NCBI GenBank assembly: GCA_002388905.1
Contig: DGNJ01000132.1
Coordinates: 1,827 to 10,668 of the forward strand
DNA: 8,842 bases
Source of the DNA: Cellvibrionales bacterium UBA4495
GTDB taxonomy: Bacteria > Pseudomonadota > Gammaproteobacteria > Pseudomonadales > Porticoccaceae
Reading direction: 5' to 3'
Shown here: positions 1 through 8,842 of the stretch, in pieces
How the letters are laid out: each line of letters begins with the position of its first letter
Position numbering within the stretch: position 1 is the first letter of the stretch
Position numbers and translations under genes: made by a program
Notes under the pieces: model-generated
Databases searched by the model: none
Seen by the model: the letters and a program-made list of their open reading frames with translations, nothing else
Told to the model about the DNA's origin: nothing

Positions 1-620
1 ACCGCATGTTCACAAGCCGGGCTGAATACCGGCTGCTGCTCCGTGAGGACAACGCCGATTTGCGTTTGACCGGGACGGGCCGTGACCTGGGCCTGGTGGA
101 TGACGCGCGCTGGGCGGCCTTTTCCGAAAAACGGGAGGCCATCGAGCGGGAGCGGGAGCGCCTGGCGAGGACCTGGGTGCAGCCGGGATCGGACGCCGCG
201 GCGGTGGTCAACGCCCATTGTGAAAAACCCCTGTCGCGGGAATACAGCCTTCTCGACCTGCTCAAGCGCCCCGAGCTCGATTACCGCCATGTCGGCGGGC
301 TTATCGGCGAACCCGTGACGGATGACCGGGTCGCTGAGCAGCTCGAAATCGACGCCAAGTATGCCGGCTATATCGATCGTCAGGCCGAGGAAATCGAGCG
401 TTTGCGCCGACACGAGAACACCGGGATTCCGGCGGATTTCGATTATGCCGCAGTGCGGGGCCTGTCCAACGAGGTTATCCAGAAACTTACCGAGGCCCGG
501 CCGGAAACCCTGGCACGGGCATCGCGCATACCCGGAGTGACGCCGGCGGCCATATCCCTGCTGCTTATCCACCTTAAGAAAAAATCCGGCGCCGGCGCGA
601 GCCGGGAAAAGATCGCCTGA
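1..620 (+). CDS. mnmG: MnmG (GidA), tRNA 5-carboxymethylaminomethyluridine modification enzyme, C-terminal part
   Basis: This is the 3' end of a gene cut by the left window edge. The frame begins at base 3 and gives about 205 residues before TGA at 618-620; full-length family members have about 630. With MnmE, this FAD-dependent protein installs the (carboxymethyl)aminomethyl group at C5 of the wobble uridine (U34) of certain tRNAs in the cytoplasm. What is visible is the linker and C-terminal helical domain that contacts MnmE and tRNA. It opens with the highly conserved [11 protein letters not shown] and [11 protein letters not shown] segments. It ends with [10 protein letters not shown], then [16 protein letters not shown], the hallmark tail of the family. 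The FAD-binding Rossmann fold and catalytic cysteines would lie upstream. The ATG at base 6 is an internal methionine, not the start. It sits 5 nt before rsmG, the usual partner. Confidence 0.97.
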   Translation, partial: RMFTSRAEYRLLLREDNADLRLTGTGRDLGLVDDARWAAFSEKREAIERERERLARTWVQPGSDAAAVVNAHCEKPLSREYSLLDLLKRPELDYRHVGGLIGEPVTDDRVAEQLEIDAKYAGYIDRQAEEIERLRRHENTGIPADFDYAAVRGLSNEVIQKLTEARPETLARASRIPGVTPAAISLLLIHLKKKSGAGASREKIA

Positions 621-625
621 CGCCC

Positions 626-1282
626 GTGGGGGAATCGCGGGAAGCCTGGCCGGTTCGGGAGCGCGAAATCCGGCTTGTTCAGGGGCTGGAGGTTCTCGGT
701 CTCGATCTGGGCGACGACCAGGTGGCCGGCCTTTTGCAGTATGCCGACCTGCTCCTTAAGTGGAACCGCGCCTACAATCTCACGGCGGTGGACGATCCTC
801 TGGAGATAGTCTCCCGCCACCTGCTCGACAGCCTGGCGATCCTGCCCTTCCTGGCCGGACGCCAGTTCATCGATGTGGGCACCGGCCCGGGCCTGCCCGG
901 AATTCCTTTGGCCATCGCCTGTCCCGACCGTCATTTTACCCTGCTGGACAGCAACGGTAAGAAGGTTCGCTTCCTGTTCCAGGCGCGCGCCGCACTGGAA
1001 CTGGGCAATGTCCGGGAAGTGCAATCCCGGGTCGAGGATTTCCGCCCGGAGGCCGGGTTCGATGGCGTTATCAGCCGCGCCTTTACGTCGCTTTCCGGCA
1101 TGGCCGACAAGTGCCGCCACCTGCTCGCTGCCGGTGGTCGGTTTTATGCCATGAAGGGCCGCTATCCGGAGAAAGAGTTGAGCGAGTTGGCAAAACCCTA
1201 TAATGTCACTGCCTCGCACCGGCTGGAGATACCGGGCGTGGACGGGGTTCGCCACTTGATCGAGATCGGATTGTTACCTTGA
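626..1282 (+). CDS. rsmG: RsmG (GidB), 16S rRNA (guanine-527 N7) methyltransferase
   Basis: RsmG transfers a methyl group from S-adenosylmethionine to N7 of G527 in the 530 loop of 16S rRNA; its loss gives low-level streptomycin resistance in several bacteria. The 218-residue product has the diagnostic KWNRAYNLT block (45-53) and HLLDSL (65-70). It also has the SAM-binding glycine loop FIDVGTGPGLPGIPLA (81-96), FTLLDSNGKKVRFL (104-117), and the GVISRAF motif (147-153). GTG at 626 is the only normal start codon before the conserved core. It gives an N-terminus about 12 residues longer than the 207-residue E. coli protein. No clear Shine-Dalgarno sequence precedes it, so translation is probably coupled to mnmG, whose stop is 5 nt upstream. 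Its own stop TGA overlaps the parA start. Confidence 0.96.
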   Translation: MGESREAWPVREREIRLVQGLEVLGLDLGDDQVAGLLQYADLLLKWNRAYNLTAVDDPLEIVSRHLLDSLAILPFLAGRQFIDVGTGPGLPGIPLAIACPDRHFTLLDSNGKKVRFLFQARAALELGNVREVQSRVEDFRPEAGFDGVISRAFTSLSGMADKCRHLLAAGGRFYAMKGRYPEKELSELAKPYNVTASHRLEIPGVDGVRHLIEIGLLP

Positions 1283-2079
1283 GCCAGATATTGACTATCG
1301 CCAACCAGAAAGGCGGGGTGGGCAAGACCACCACCAGTGTTAACCTCGCCGCCTCGCTGGCCACCTACGGCAAGCGGGTGCTGCTGGTGGACATGGATCC
1401 CCAGGGCAACGCCACCATGGGCAGCGGGGTCGACAAGAGCCGGCTCGATGATTCCGTGTACGAGGTGATCATCGGCCAGATTCCGGTGGAACAGGGCATC
1501 CGTTCGCTCCCCGAATGCGGCTACGATATCCTGCCCGCCAACCGTAATCTCACCGCCGCCGAGGTGGAATTGCTCAAGCTGCCCAACAAGGAAAGCCGGT
1601 TGCGTCACGCTCTCCTGCGGGTAAGCAACACTTACGATTACATCATCGTCGACTGTCCACCATCCCTGAGCATGCTCACCGTCAACGCCCTGGTGGCCTG
1701 CGACGGGGTGATTATCCCCATGCAGTGCGAATACTATGCCCTGGAGGGACTGAGCGACCTGATGTCCACCATCCGTCGCATCGCCAAGCTCCTTAACCCC
1801 CGGTTGCGGGTGGAAGGTATCCTGCGCACGATGTACGACCCGCGCAACTCGCTCACCAACGAAGTCACCGCCCAGTTGCACCAGCATTTCGGTGATCGCG
1901 TATACCGTATCTCCATACCCCGCAACGTGCGCCTGGCCGAGGCGCCCAGCTACGGAAAGCCGGCCCTGGTCTACGATCGTCACTCCAAGGGGGCGGTGGC
2001 CTATCTGGGCCTGGCCGGGGAAATGATCCGGCGTCGCAAGCGGGCCGGCGCGGCGGGCCGACAAGCCACGGGAAGCTGA
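1279..2079 (+). CDS. parA: ParA (Soj), chromosome-partitioning ATPase
   Basis: This is a deviant-Walker P-loop ATPase that binds nonspecific DNA as an ATP dimer and moves ParB-parS complexes during chromosome segregation. The 266-residue product shows the Walker A KGGVGKTTT (11-19) with signature Lys11 and Lys16. The A' motif VDMDPQGN (37-44) has Asp38 and Asp40. Walker B is VDCPPS (124-129). The IPRNVRLAEAPSYG block (213-226) is typical of chromosomal ParA, with Arg residues in the region used for nonspecific DNA binding. The chosen start is TTG at 1279, which overlaps the rsmG stop as TTGA. It leaves six residues before the conserved IANQKGG, as in Pseudomonas ParA. The other in-frame TTG, at 1291, would trim four of these. 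The Shine-Dalgarno match is weak, so coupling to rsmG is likely. The C-terminal tail (250-266) is basic and low-complexity. Confidence 0.95.
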   Translation: MSQILTIANQKGGVGKTTTSVNLAASLATYGKRVLLVDMDPQGNATMGSGVDKSRLDDSVYEVIIGQIPVEQGIRSLPECGYDILPANRNLTAAEVELLKLPNKESRLRHALLRVSNTYDYIIVDCPPSLSMLTVNALVACDGVIIPMQCEYYALEGLSDLMSTIRRIAKLLNPRLRVEGILRTMYDPRNSLTNEVTAQLHQHFGDRVYRISIPRNVRLAEAPSYGKPALVYDRHSKGAVAYLGLAGEMIRRRKRAGAAGRQATGS

Positions 2080-2080
2080 G

Positions 2081-2986
2081 ATGTCTGGAAAACGAAAAGG
2101 TTTGGGTCGCGGCCTTGATGCCCTGCTGGGCATTGCCGACGACGAAGCACTGGCGGGGCAAGAGCCCGTCGAGATAGGGGATGCCGATGACAATCGCACC
2201 GGCAACCTGAAAAACCTGCCCATTGAATTCCTCCAGCGGGGCAAATACCAGCCCCGTCGGGATATGCATCCGGAAGCGCTCCAGGAGTTATCCGACTCCA
2301 TCCGTTCCCAGGGCATCATGCAGCCCATCGTGGTGCGACCCCTGGGGCCCGATCGCTATGAAATCGTCGCCGGTGAAAGGCGCTGGCGCGCCGCCCAGAT
2401 GGCCGGGCTCGCCGATGTGCCGGCGCTGATTCGCGACGTGCCCGACCAGACGGCCATCGCCATGGCCCTGATCGAAAACATTCAGCGGGAGGACCTTAAC
2501 CCGGTGGAGGAGGCCCACGCCCTGTTGCGATTGCAGCGGGAGTTCGAGCTGACCCAGCAGGAAGTGGCCCAGGCGGTGGGCAAGTCCCGTGCGGCTGTCG
2601 CCAATCTGATCCGGCTGTTGTCCCTGGAGGAGGACGTTCGCATCCTTCTGGAGCGGGGGGATATCGAAATGGGCCATGCCCGGGCCCTGCTCGGCCTCGA
2701 GGGTGACAAGCAGGTGCAGGCCGCGCGCACGGTCGCCGGCAAGGGCCTCACCGTTCGCCAGACCGAAAGCCTGGTGCGCCGGCTTCACCAGGAAAGCGAT
2801 AAACCGGGTCCCGGTCGCGGCGCTGTCGATCCCGATATCCGGCGCCTTCAGGAACGGGTATCCGAGCAGGTGGGTTTGCCGGTGGCGATCCAACACAGTG
2901 CCCGGGGCAAGGGCAAGCTGGTTTTCAACTACAATAGCGTCGAGGAACTGGAAGGTGTCCTTGAGCGATTGCAGATCAAGGATTGA
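2081..2986 (+). CDS. parB: ParB (Spo0J), parS-binding CTPase of chromosome partitioning
   Basis: ParB loads at parS sites as a CTP-dependent sliding clamp and stimulates the ParA ATPase. Domains can be read in order along 301 residues. The N-terminal ParA-stimulating peptide KGLGRGLDALLG is at 6-17. An acidic linker follows. The ParB/Srx CTP-binding domain has QPRR (57-60), GIMQPIVVRP (78-87), the GERRWRA motif (98-104) and ENIQREDLNPVEEA (132-145). A helix-turn-helix lies at about 158-180 (LTQQEVAQAVGKSRAAVANL). A C-terminal dimerisation domain covers about 250-301. ATG at 2081 is 1 nt past the parA stop, with a GGGAAG purine run at 2070-2075 as ribosome-binding site. The length and all motifs are normal. 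I saw no convincing parS in the window. Confidence 0.97.
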   Translation: MSGKRKGLGRGLDALLGIADDEALAGQEPVEIGDADDNRTGNLKNLPIEFLQRGKYQPRRDMHPEALQELSDSIRSQGIMQPIVVRPLGPDRYEIVAGERRWRAAQMAGLADVPALIRDVPDQTAIAMALIENIQREDLNPVEEAHALLRLQREFELTQQEVAQAVGKSRAAVANLIRLLSLEEDVRILLERGDIEMGHARALLGLEGDKQVQAARTVAGKGLTVRQTESLVRRLHQESDKPGPGRGAVDPDIRRLQERVSEQVGLPVAIQHSARGKGKLVFNYNSVEELEGVLERLQIKD

Positions 2987-3040
2987 CCGTTGATGCCGCG
3001 GGCACCCGTTGAGCCTGTTACAGCAAACCTGAAAAACCAT

Positions 3041-3063
3041 CCCGCTTTTGTTGAATAAGCGGG
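3041..3063. repeat. 7-bp inverted repeat across the atp promoter -35 region
   Basis: CCCGCTT at 3041-3047 is exactly complementary to AAGCGGG at 3057-3063, with a 9-nt loop. The right arm falls just downstream of the predicted -35 hexamer, and the loop contains it. It could be a repressor operator or a weak hairpin at the end of parB transcripts. No T-tract follows the right arm (the next bases are GTTAACTCCC), so it is not a standard intrinsic terminator. The function is unknown. Confidence 0.45.
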
Positions 3064-3079
3064 GTTAACTCCCTATAAT
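3051..3079 (+). promoter_or_regulatory. Predicted sigma-70 promoter of the atp operon
   Basis: TTGAAT at 3051-3056 (4 of 6 matches to TTGACA) is followed, after exactly 17 nt, by a perfect TATAAT at 3074-3079. It lies 64 nt upstream of atpI in the only long noncoding gap, which is where the main atp promoter is expected. Initiation would fall around 3084-3088. The resulting leader of about 55-60 nt is G-rich, with a possible short hairpin (GCCC 3100-3103 with GGGC 3112-3115). Confidence 0.75.
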
Positions 3080-3143
3080 TCCCGCCCGCTTGGAAGGTGG
3101 CCCGGTGGGATGGGCGGCGCGGCGCAAATTCGGTTGGTGAACA

Positions 3144-3524
3144 ATGGCAACCATAGCGAGACCGCCGCTGCTGCGTCTTACAGCCGTGCAGGCACTGATC
3201 TTGCTTCTCCTTGCGGTGGCGGTCCTGCCGTTTGGCAGGGTCTACACTGTCTCGGTACTGGCGGGTGGCGGGATACAGATAGCGGCAAGCACCTATTTTG
3301 CCTGGAAAGCGTTTCAATACCAGGGTGCCAGGCAGTTGGCGAAAACGGTACAGAGCATGTACCGGGGGGAGACGGGCAAGGTTCTGCTGACGGCGGCGCT
3401 CTTTGCGCTGGCGTTTGTCTTCCTGAGGCCGGTGAACATGGCCACCCTGGTGGCAGCCTATGTGGCCCTGGCGCTGAGCCATGCGTATGTCACGGCGAAG
3501 CTGCTGCAACACCACAGATATTAA
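3144..3524 (+). CDS. atpI: AtpI, F1Fo ATP synthase accessory (assembly) protein
   Basis: This is a small inner-membrane protein of 126 residues, the same length as E. coli AtpI. Four hydrophobic helices can be seen, at about 14-31, 35-55, 80-96 and 98-120. The family-type segment YRGETGKVLL (73-82) lies before helix 3, and a glycine-rich GGG (41-43) is in helix 2. AtpI proteins are not part of the mature enzyme. They aid c-ring assembly in some bacteria and are dispensable in E. coli. The identity rests mainly on topology and position as first gene of the operon, because the family diverges quickly. ATG at 3144 has only a poorly spaced GGTGA before it, so translation is probably weak. A longer frame starting at 3110 is out of phase and does not encode this membrane profile. 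Confidence 0.88.
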   Translation: MATIARPPLLRLTAVQALILLLLAVAVLPFGRVYTVSVLAGGGIQIAASTYFAWKAFQYQGARQLAKTVQSMYRGETGKVLLTAALFALAFVFLRPVNMATLVAAYVALALSHAYVTAKLLQHHRY

Positions 3525-4394
<870 letters not shown>

Positions 4395-4410
4395 TTTCAT
4401 CAATCCCAAC

Positions 4411-4680
<270 letters not shown>

Positions 4681-4683
4681 GCG

Positions 4684-4700
4684 ACGGACGGTGATTCCGT
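4684..4700. repeat. Small inverted repeat after atpE
   Basis: ACGGA at 4684-4688 and TCCGT at 4696-4700 are complementary, with a 7-nt loop, starting 4 nt past the atpE stop. An overlapping alternative pairs 4688-4691 with 4697-4700. The hairpin would be weak and has no T-tract. It could slow 3' decay of the atpE segment of the transcript, or be chance. Confidence 0.25.
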
Positions 4701-4734
4701 TACGAGAAACCACCAAACCAGAAACGCGAGGTTA

Positions 4735-4743
4735 ATGGCGTGA
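4735..4743 (+). other. Two-codon mini-ORF (ATG-GCG-TGA) overlapping the atpF start
   Basis: ATG at 4735 opens a Met-Ala-stop frame whose TGA (4741-4743) overlaps the atpF GTG (4740-4742) as GTGA. GAGG at 4728-4731 is 3 nt before the ATG and 8 nt before the GTG, so its spacing favours the GTG. The overlap would permit stop-start coupling if ribosomes do use the ATG. It may equally be a by-product of the sequence. Confidence 0.35.
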
Positions 4744-5210
4744 ACATCAATATTACGCTGTTCGGCCAGATGGTCTCTTTCGCCGTCTTCGTCTGGTTCT
4801 GCATGAAGTTTGTCTGGCCCGCCCTGACAAGCGCCATGGAGGAACGCAAGAAGAAGATCGCCGAGGGGCTGGATGCTGCCGACCGTGCCATGCACGATCT
4901 TGAGCTGGCGCAAAACAAGGCCACGGACCAATTGAAGGAAGCCCGCAAGGAAGCGGCGGAACTGATAGAGCACGCCAACAAGCGGGCCAATCAGATTGTC
5001 GAGGAAGCCAAGGAGCAGGCCCGCACCGAGGGCGATCGCCTCAAGGCCGCCGCCAGGGACGAGATCGACCAGGAAATCAACCGGGCCCGGGAGGAACTGC
5101 GCGCCAGGGTGGCTGCCCTGGTTGTCACCGGTGCCGAGAGGATTCTCGAGTCTTCCATCGACGAGCAGGCCAACCGCGAGCTGGTCGACAAACTGTCGGC
5201 ACAGCTTTAA
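4740..5210 (+). CDS. atpF: ATP synthase Fo subunit b (peripheral stalk)
   Basis: Two copies of subunit b form the stator stalk linking subunit a to delta and the alpha3beta3 head. The 156-residue product is the same length as the E. coli protein. It has one N-terminal membrane helix (about 4-26, containing [10 protein letters not shown] at 20-29). Arg36 follows at the membrane boundary as in E. coli. A long charged coiled coil rich in Ala, Glu, Lys and Arg runs from about 33 to 125. The C-terminal delta-binding part is [24 protein letters not shown] (129-152). The start is GTG at 4740, supported by the N-terminus [10 protein letters not shown], which aligns with E. coli MNLNATILGQ. GAGG at 4728-4731 is the ribosome-binding site. 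A mini-ORF overlaps the start. Confidence 0.97.
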   Translation: MNINITLFGQMVSFAVFVWFCMKFVWPALTSAMEERKKKIAEGLDAADRAMHDLELAQNKATDQLKEARKEAAELIEHANKRANQIVEEAKEQARTEGDRLKAAARDEIDQEINRAREELRARVAALVVTGAERILESSIDEQANRELVDKLSAQL

Positions 5211-5222
5211 GAGAGGTCCCCT

Positions 5223-5759
5223 ATGGCGGAATTGAGTACCCTGGCCCGCCCCTATGCCCGTGCCGCGTTTGAATACGCCGTCGAGGCCGGGGCGCTGGAA
5301 AACTGGTCGGAAGTATTGAACACACTGGCCGACGTGGTTGAGCACCCCACCGTCGAGCGATTGCTGTCCTCTCCCCACTACACGATCGAACAGCAGGCGG
5401 AAACGCTGCTCGACCTTTGCGGCGAGGGCCTCGACGACAAGTCCCGCAACCTGGTCCGCCTGCTTGCGGAAAACCGCCGGTTGCCGCTTCTTCCCGAGAT
5501 TAGCGAGCAGTTCCACCGCCTCAAGGTGGAGCGCGAAAAGACCGTCGACGTCGAGTTGCACGTGGCCAGCGAGATCGACGATTCCCAGCGCGACAAGCTG
5601 GTGGAGGCCCTTGGTAAACGCCTGGATCGGAAAGTGAACGTATCCGTGCGGATTGACAAAAGCCTGCTCGGTGGCGTCCTGGTTCGCGCCGGTGATGCCG
5701 TGATCGACGGTACTATCCGCGGCCGCCTGAACAAACTCGCCGAAGCATTAAATACGTAG
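5223..5759 (+). CDS. atpH: ATP synthase F1 subunit delta
   Basis: Delta caps the alpha3beta3 head and joins it to the b dimer of the stator. The product has 178 residues, against 177 in E. coli. The N-terminal helical domain begins [17 protein letters not shown] (3-19), the part that binds the alpha N-termini. The family signature [22 protein letters not shown] lies near the C-terminus (148-169). ATG at 5223 has GAGAGG at 5211-5216 as ribosome-binding site. The gene begins 12 nt after the atpF stop, so they are surely co-transcribed. Nothing unusual was seen. Confidence 0.97.
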   Translation: MAELSTLARPYARAAFEYAVEAGALENWSEVLNTLADVVEHPTVERLLSSPHYTIEQQAETLLDLCGEGLDDKSRNLVRLLAENRRLPLLPEISEQFHRLKVEREKTVDVELHVASEIDDSQRDKLVEALGKRLDRKVNVSVRIDKSLLGGVLVRAGDAVIDGTIRGRLNKLAEALNT

Positions 5760-5775
5760 GATCGAGGAATCGACC

Positions 5776-7320
5776 ATGCAGCAACTGAATCCATCTGAAA
5801 TCAGCGACGTCATCAAGAAGCGCATAGAGAGTCTTGATGTCAGCGCGGACGCCCGCAATGAGGGCACTATTGTTTCCGTCTCCGACGGTATCGTTCGCAT
5901 TCATGGCCTCGGCGAAGTCATGTACGGGGAAATGATCGAGTTCGACGGCGGCCTCTACGGCCTGGCCCTGAACCTCGAGCGAGACTCCGTGGGCGCCGTG
6001 GTTCTCGGCGACTATCTGGGCCTGGTGGAGGGCAACAAGGCTCGCTGTACCGGCCGAATTCTCGAGGTGCCGGTGGGCCCCGAGATGGAAGGTCGCGTCG
6101 TGGATGCCCTGGGTAACCCCATCGACGGCAAGGGTCCCATCAACACCGACCTGACAGATGCCATCGAAAAGGTCGCCCCGGGCGTTATCGAGCGCCAGGC
6201 GGTGGATGAGCCCGTCCAGACCGGCCTCAAGGCCATCGACGCCATGGTGCCCATCGGTCGCGGCCAGCGGGAACTGATTATCGGCGACCGCCAGATCGGC
6301 AAGACGGCCATCGCGGTGGACGCCATCATCAACCAGAAAAACACCGGCATCAAATGTATCTACGTGGCCATCGGCCAGAAGTCGTCGACGGTGGCGAGCA
6401 TCGTCCGCAAACTGGAAGAGCACGGGGCCATGGATCACACCGTGGTGGTTGCCGCCACCGCTTCCGATCCGGCCGCCATGCAGTACCTGGCGCCCTACGC
6501 CGGCTGCACCATCGGCGAATACTACCGGGACCGGGGCCAGGACGCGCTGATCATCTACGACGACCTTACCAAACAGGCGTGGGCCTACCGGCAGATATCG
6601 CTTCTGCTGAAGCGTCCCCCCGGTCGTGAAGCCTATCCCGGCGACGTGTTTTATCTGCACTCGCGCTTGCTGGAACGTGCTTCCAAGGTGAATGCCGACT
6701 ACGTCGAGAAGTTCACCAATGGCGAAGTGAAAGGCAAGACCGGCTCGCTGACCGCCCTGCCCATCATCGAGACCCAGGCTGGGGACGTGTCTGCCTTCGT
6801 ACCCACCAACGTGATCTCCATCACCGACGGCCAGATCTTTGTCGAAAGCGACATGTTCAATGCCGGTATCCGACCCGCGATGAACGCCGGCCTGTCGGTA
6901 TCCCGGGTGGGTGGCTCGGCCCAGACCAAGATCATCAAAAAGCTCGGCGGCGGTGTCCGCCTGGCCCTGGCCCAGTACCGGGAACTGGCGGCTTTCTCGC
7001 AGTTCGCTTCCGATCTGGACGAGGCCACCCGCGCCCAGCTGGAACACGGTGAGCGCGTGACCGAGTTGATGAAGCAGCCCCAGTACTCCCCCCTCAGTGT
7101 TGCCGAGATGGCGGTCGTGCTCTACGCCGCCAACCAGGGCTACCTGAAGGAAGTGGAGGTCAACAAGGTGGGCGACTTCGAGACCGCCCTGCTCGCCTAC
7201 ATGAAGGCGGAACACGGCGATCTGCTCGACCAGGTCAACGAGAGCGGCGACTGGAACGACGATATCCAGGCCAGCTTCAAGGCGGCGCTGGACAAGTTTG
7301 TCGCCACCCAGGGCTGGTAG
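5776..7320 (+). CDS. atpA: ATP synthase F1 subunit alpha
   Basis: Alpha is the non-catalytic nucleotide-binding subunit of the F1 head, and it supplies the arginine finger to the beta active site. The 514-residue product has the N-terminal delta-binding helix (about 1-22), then a beta-barrel domain. The P-loop GDRQIGKT (170-177) includes Lys176. [12 protein letters not shown] (196-207), [22 protein letters not shown] (257-278) and [22 protein letters not shown] (281-302) follow. [11 protein letters not shown] (374-384) holds the arginine finger Arg377 (E. coli Arg376). A C-terminal helical bundle completes it. The P-loop has Ile174 where E. coli and most familiar alpha subunits have Thr; GxxxxGKT is still satisfied. 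ATG at 5776 is preceded by GAGGAA at 5764-5769, 16 nt past the atpH stop. Confidence 0.99.
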   Translation: MQQLNPSEISDVIKKRIESLDVSADARNEGTIVSVSDGIVRIHGLGEVMYGEMIEFDGGLYGLALNLERDSVGAVVLGDYLGLVEGNKARCTGRILEVPVGPEMEGRVVDALGNPIDGKGPINTDLTDAIEKVAPGVIERQAVDEPVQTGLKAIDAMVPIGRGQRELIIGDRQIGKTAIAVDAIINQKNTGIKCIYVAIGQKSSTVASIVRKLEEHGAMDHTVVVAATASDPAAMQYLAPYAGCTIGEYYRDRGQDALIIYDDLTKQAWAYRQISLLLKRPPGREAYPGDVFYLHSRLLERASKVNADYVEKFTNGEVKGKTGSLTALPIIETQAGDVSAFVPTNVISITDGQIFVESDMFNAGIRPAMNAGLSVSRVGGSAQTKIIKKLGGGVRLALAQYRELAAFSQFASDLDEATRAQLEHGERVTELMKQPQYSPLSVAEMAVVLYAANQGYLKEVEVNKVGDFETALLAYMKAEHGDLLDQVNESGDWNDDIQASFKAALDKFVATQGW

Positions 7321-7367
7321 ACAAAGGCCGGTTTCGGACAACAGACGGTTAAACAGGCAGACAGCGA

Positions 7368-8228
7368 ATGGCAGTCGGTAAAGAGATCAAGACCAAGATC
7401 AGCAGCGTCAAGAGCACGCAGAAGATCACCAGTGCCATGGAACTGGTGGCGGCAAGCAAGATGCGCCGCGCCCAGGAGCGTATGGAACTGGGCAAACCCT
7501 ATGCCAAGCGCATGCGGGAAGTGATTGGCCACCTGGCCAACGCCCAGTCGGAATATCGGCACCACTACCTGATGGAGCGCGAGGTCAAGCGGGTCGGCTA
7601 CATCGTCATTTCCACCGACCGGGGTTTGTGTGGCGGCCTGAACATCAACATGTTCAAGTCCGTGATCAGGGACCTGAAACACTGGCGTGACCAGAACGTG
7701 GCCGTCGATCTTTGCGTCGTGGGTGCCAAGGCCGCCGCTTTCTTTGGCGGCTTGGGCGGCAATATCGTCGCCAGCGTGCGCGAGCTGGGCGATGAACCCA
7801 CGGCCTCCGACCTGATCGGTAGCGTCAAGGTGATGCTTGACGCCTTTGACGAGGGCACTGTCGATCGTCTTTACCTGGTTGGCAACACCTTCGTCAACAC
7901 CATGACCCAGAAGCCCGAGGTGGAGCAACTGCTGCCCCTGGTGCCCGAGGAAAACGAAAAACTCGAGCACCACTGGGACTATATCTACGAACCCAACCCG
8001 GAAGACCTGCTCGACGGACTCCTGACCCGATACATCGAGTCCCAGGTCTACCAGGGCGTGGTGGAAAACAAGGCCTGTGAAATGGCGGCACGGATGCTGG
8101 CCATGAAGAACGCCACCGAAAATGCCGGCGACCTGATCGACGAACTGCAGTTGATCTATAACAAGGCGCGCCAGGCGGCGATTACCCAGGAATTGTCCGA
8201 GATTGTCGGCGGCGCGGCAGCGGTATAA
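7368..8228 (+). CDS. atpG: ATP synthase F1 subunit gamma
   Basis: Gamma is the central shaft that turns inside alpha3beta3 and couples c-ring rotation to catalysis. The 286-residue product (287 in E. coli) has the N-terminal coiled-coil helix [20 protein letters not shown] (5-24), then [12 protein letters not shown] (25-36). The conserved [11 protein letters not shown] (82-92) follows. The C-terminal helix has [13 protein letters not shown] (222-234) and the gamma signature [15 protein letters not shown] (272-286). ATG at 7368 has only a short AGG at 7355-7357 as possible ribosome-binding site. The 47-nt gap after atpA shows no clear hairpin. Weak initiation would suit a subunit needed once per complex. 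Confidence 0.98.
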   Translation: MAVGKEIKTKISSVKSTQKITSAMELVAASKMRRAQERMELGKPYAKRMREVIGHLANAQSEYRHHYLMEREVKRVGYIVISTDRGLCGGLNINMFKSVIRDLKHWRDQNVAVDLCVVGAKAAAFFGGLGGNIVASVRELGDEPTASDLIGSVKVMLDAFDEGTVDRLYLVGNTFVNTMTQKPEVEQLLPLVPEENEKLEHHWDYIYEPNPEDLLDGLLTRYIESQVYQGVVENKACEMAARMLAMKNATENAGDLIDELQLIYNKARQAAITQELSEIVGGAAAV

Positions 8229-8263
8229 GAGCCGGCGCCAACACAGATTTTTGCAAGATTTAA

Positions 8264-8842
<579 letters not shown>

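Noticed and set aside
565..573. DnaA-box-like TTATCCACC in mnmG, and TTATCAACA at 8757-8765 in atpD
   Set aside because: Each has one mismatch to TTATCCACA, stands alone, and lies in conserved coding sequence. There is no cluster or A/T-rich unwinding region, so neither marks an origin.
2987..3012. Direct repeat CCGTTGA (2987-2993 and 3006-3012) and the small palindrome TGCC-GCG-GGCA between them as a parB terminator
   Set aside because: The stem is only 4 bp, there is no T-tract, and the 7-bp repeat is short enough to be chance.
5713..7341. A 542-codon open frame on the minus strand opposite atpA, and similar long minus-strand frames at 443-1255, 1198-2328, 2288-3040, 3018-4409, 4677-5561, 7197-7973 and 8156-8782
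   Set aside because: All of these are in exact codon register with the sense genes. In that register an antisense stop needs a sense TTA, CTA or TCA codon, which are rare in GC-rich genes. The products show no recognisable domains, so they are shadows of the real genes.

Overview
This window is ordinary, conserved housekeeping DNA from a proteobacterium. It is most likely a gammaproteobacterium with a moderately GC-rich genome. The placement rests on residue-level resemblance, recalled from memory, of nearly every product to the Escherichia coli and Pseudomonas homologues. It also rests on the gene order mnmG-rsmG-parA-parB-atpI-atpBEFHAGD, which is the familiar arrangement in Pseudomonas and relatives. 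E. coli keeps mnmG, rsmG and atp together but lacks parAB. I cannot name a genus. Every gene reads on the + strand, and coding sequence covers almost the whole window.

Region 1 (1-2986) holds the 3' third of mnmG (tRNA wobble uridine modification), rsmG (16S rRNA methylation), and parA and parB (chromosome segregation). They are packed like one operon: a 5-nt gap, then a 4-nt TTGA overlap, then a 1-nt gap. rsmG uses GTG and parA uses TTG as start codon.

Region 2 (2987-3143) is the only sizeable intergenic space, 157 nt. It contains a good sigma-70-type promoter (TTGAAT, 17-nt spacer, TATAAT) that should drive the atp operon. A 7-bp inverted repeat lies across its -35 element.

Region 3 (3144-8842) is the F1Fo ATP synthase operon: atpI (assembly accessory), atpB (a), atpE (c), atpF (b), atpH (delta), atpA (alpha), atpG (gamma) and the first 189 codons of atpD (beta), which the window edge cuts. 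The Fo genes encode the proton channel and c-ring with its stator stalk. The F1 genes encode the rotor shaft and catalytic head. The c subunit carries the Asp carboxylate and lacks the Gln and Glu-Ser/Thr ligands of Na+-type rings, so a proton-coupled enzyme is predicted. Ribosome-binding sites vary along the operon in a way that fits subunit stoichiometry, strongest at atpE.

I found no mobile element, CRISPR array, tRNA, rRNA, phage gene or defence system, and nothing that looks like an undescribed system. The observations below are small regulatory or sequence details.
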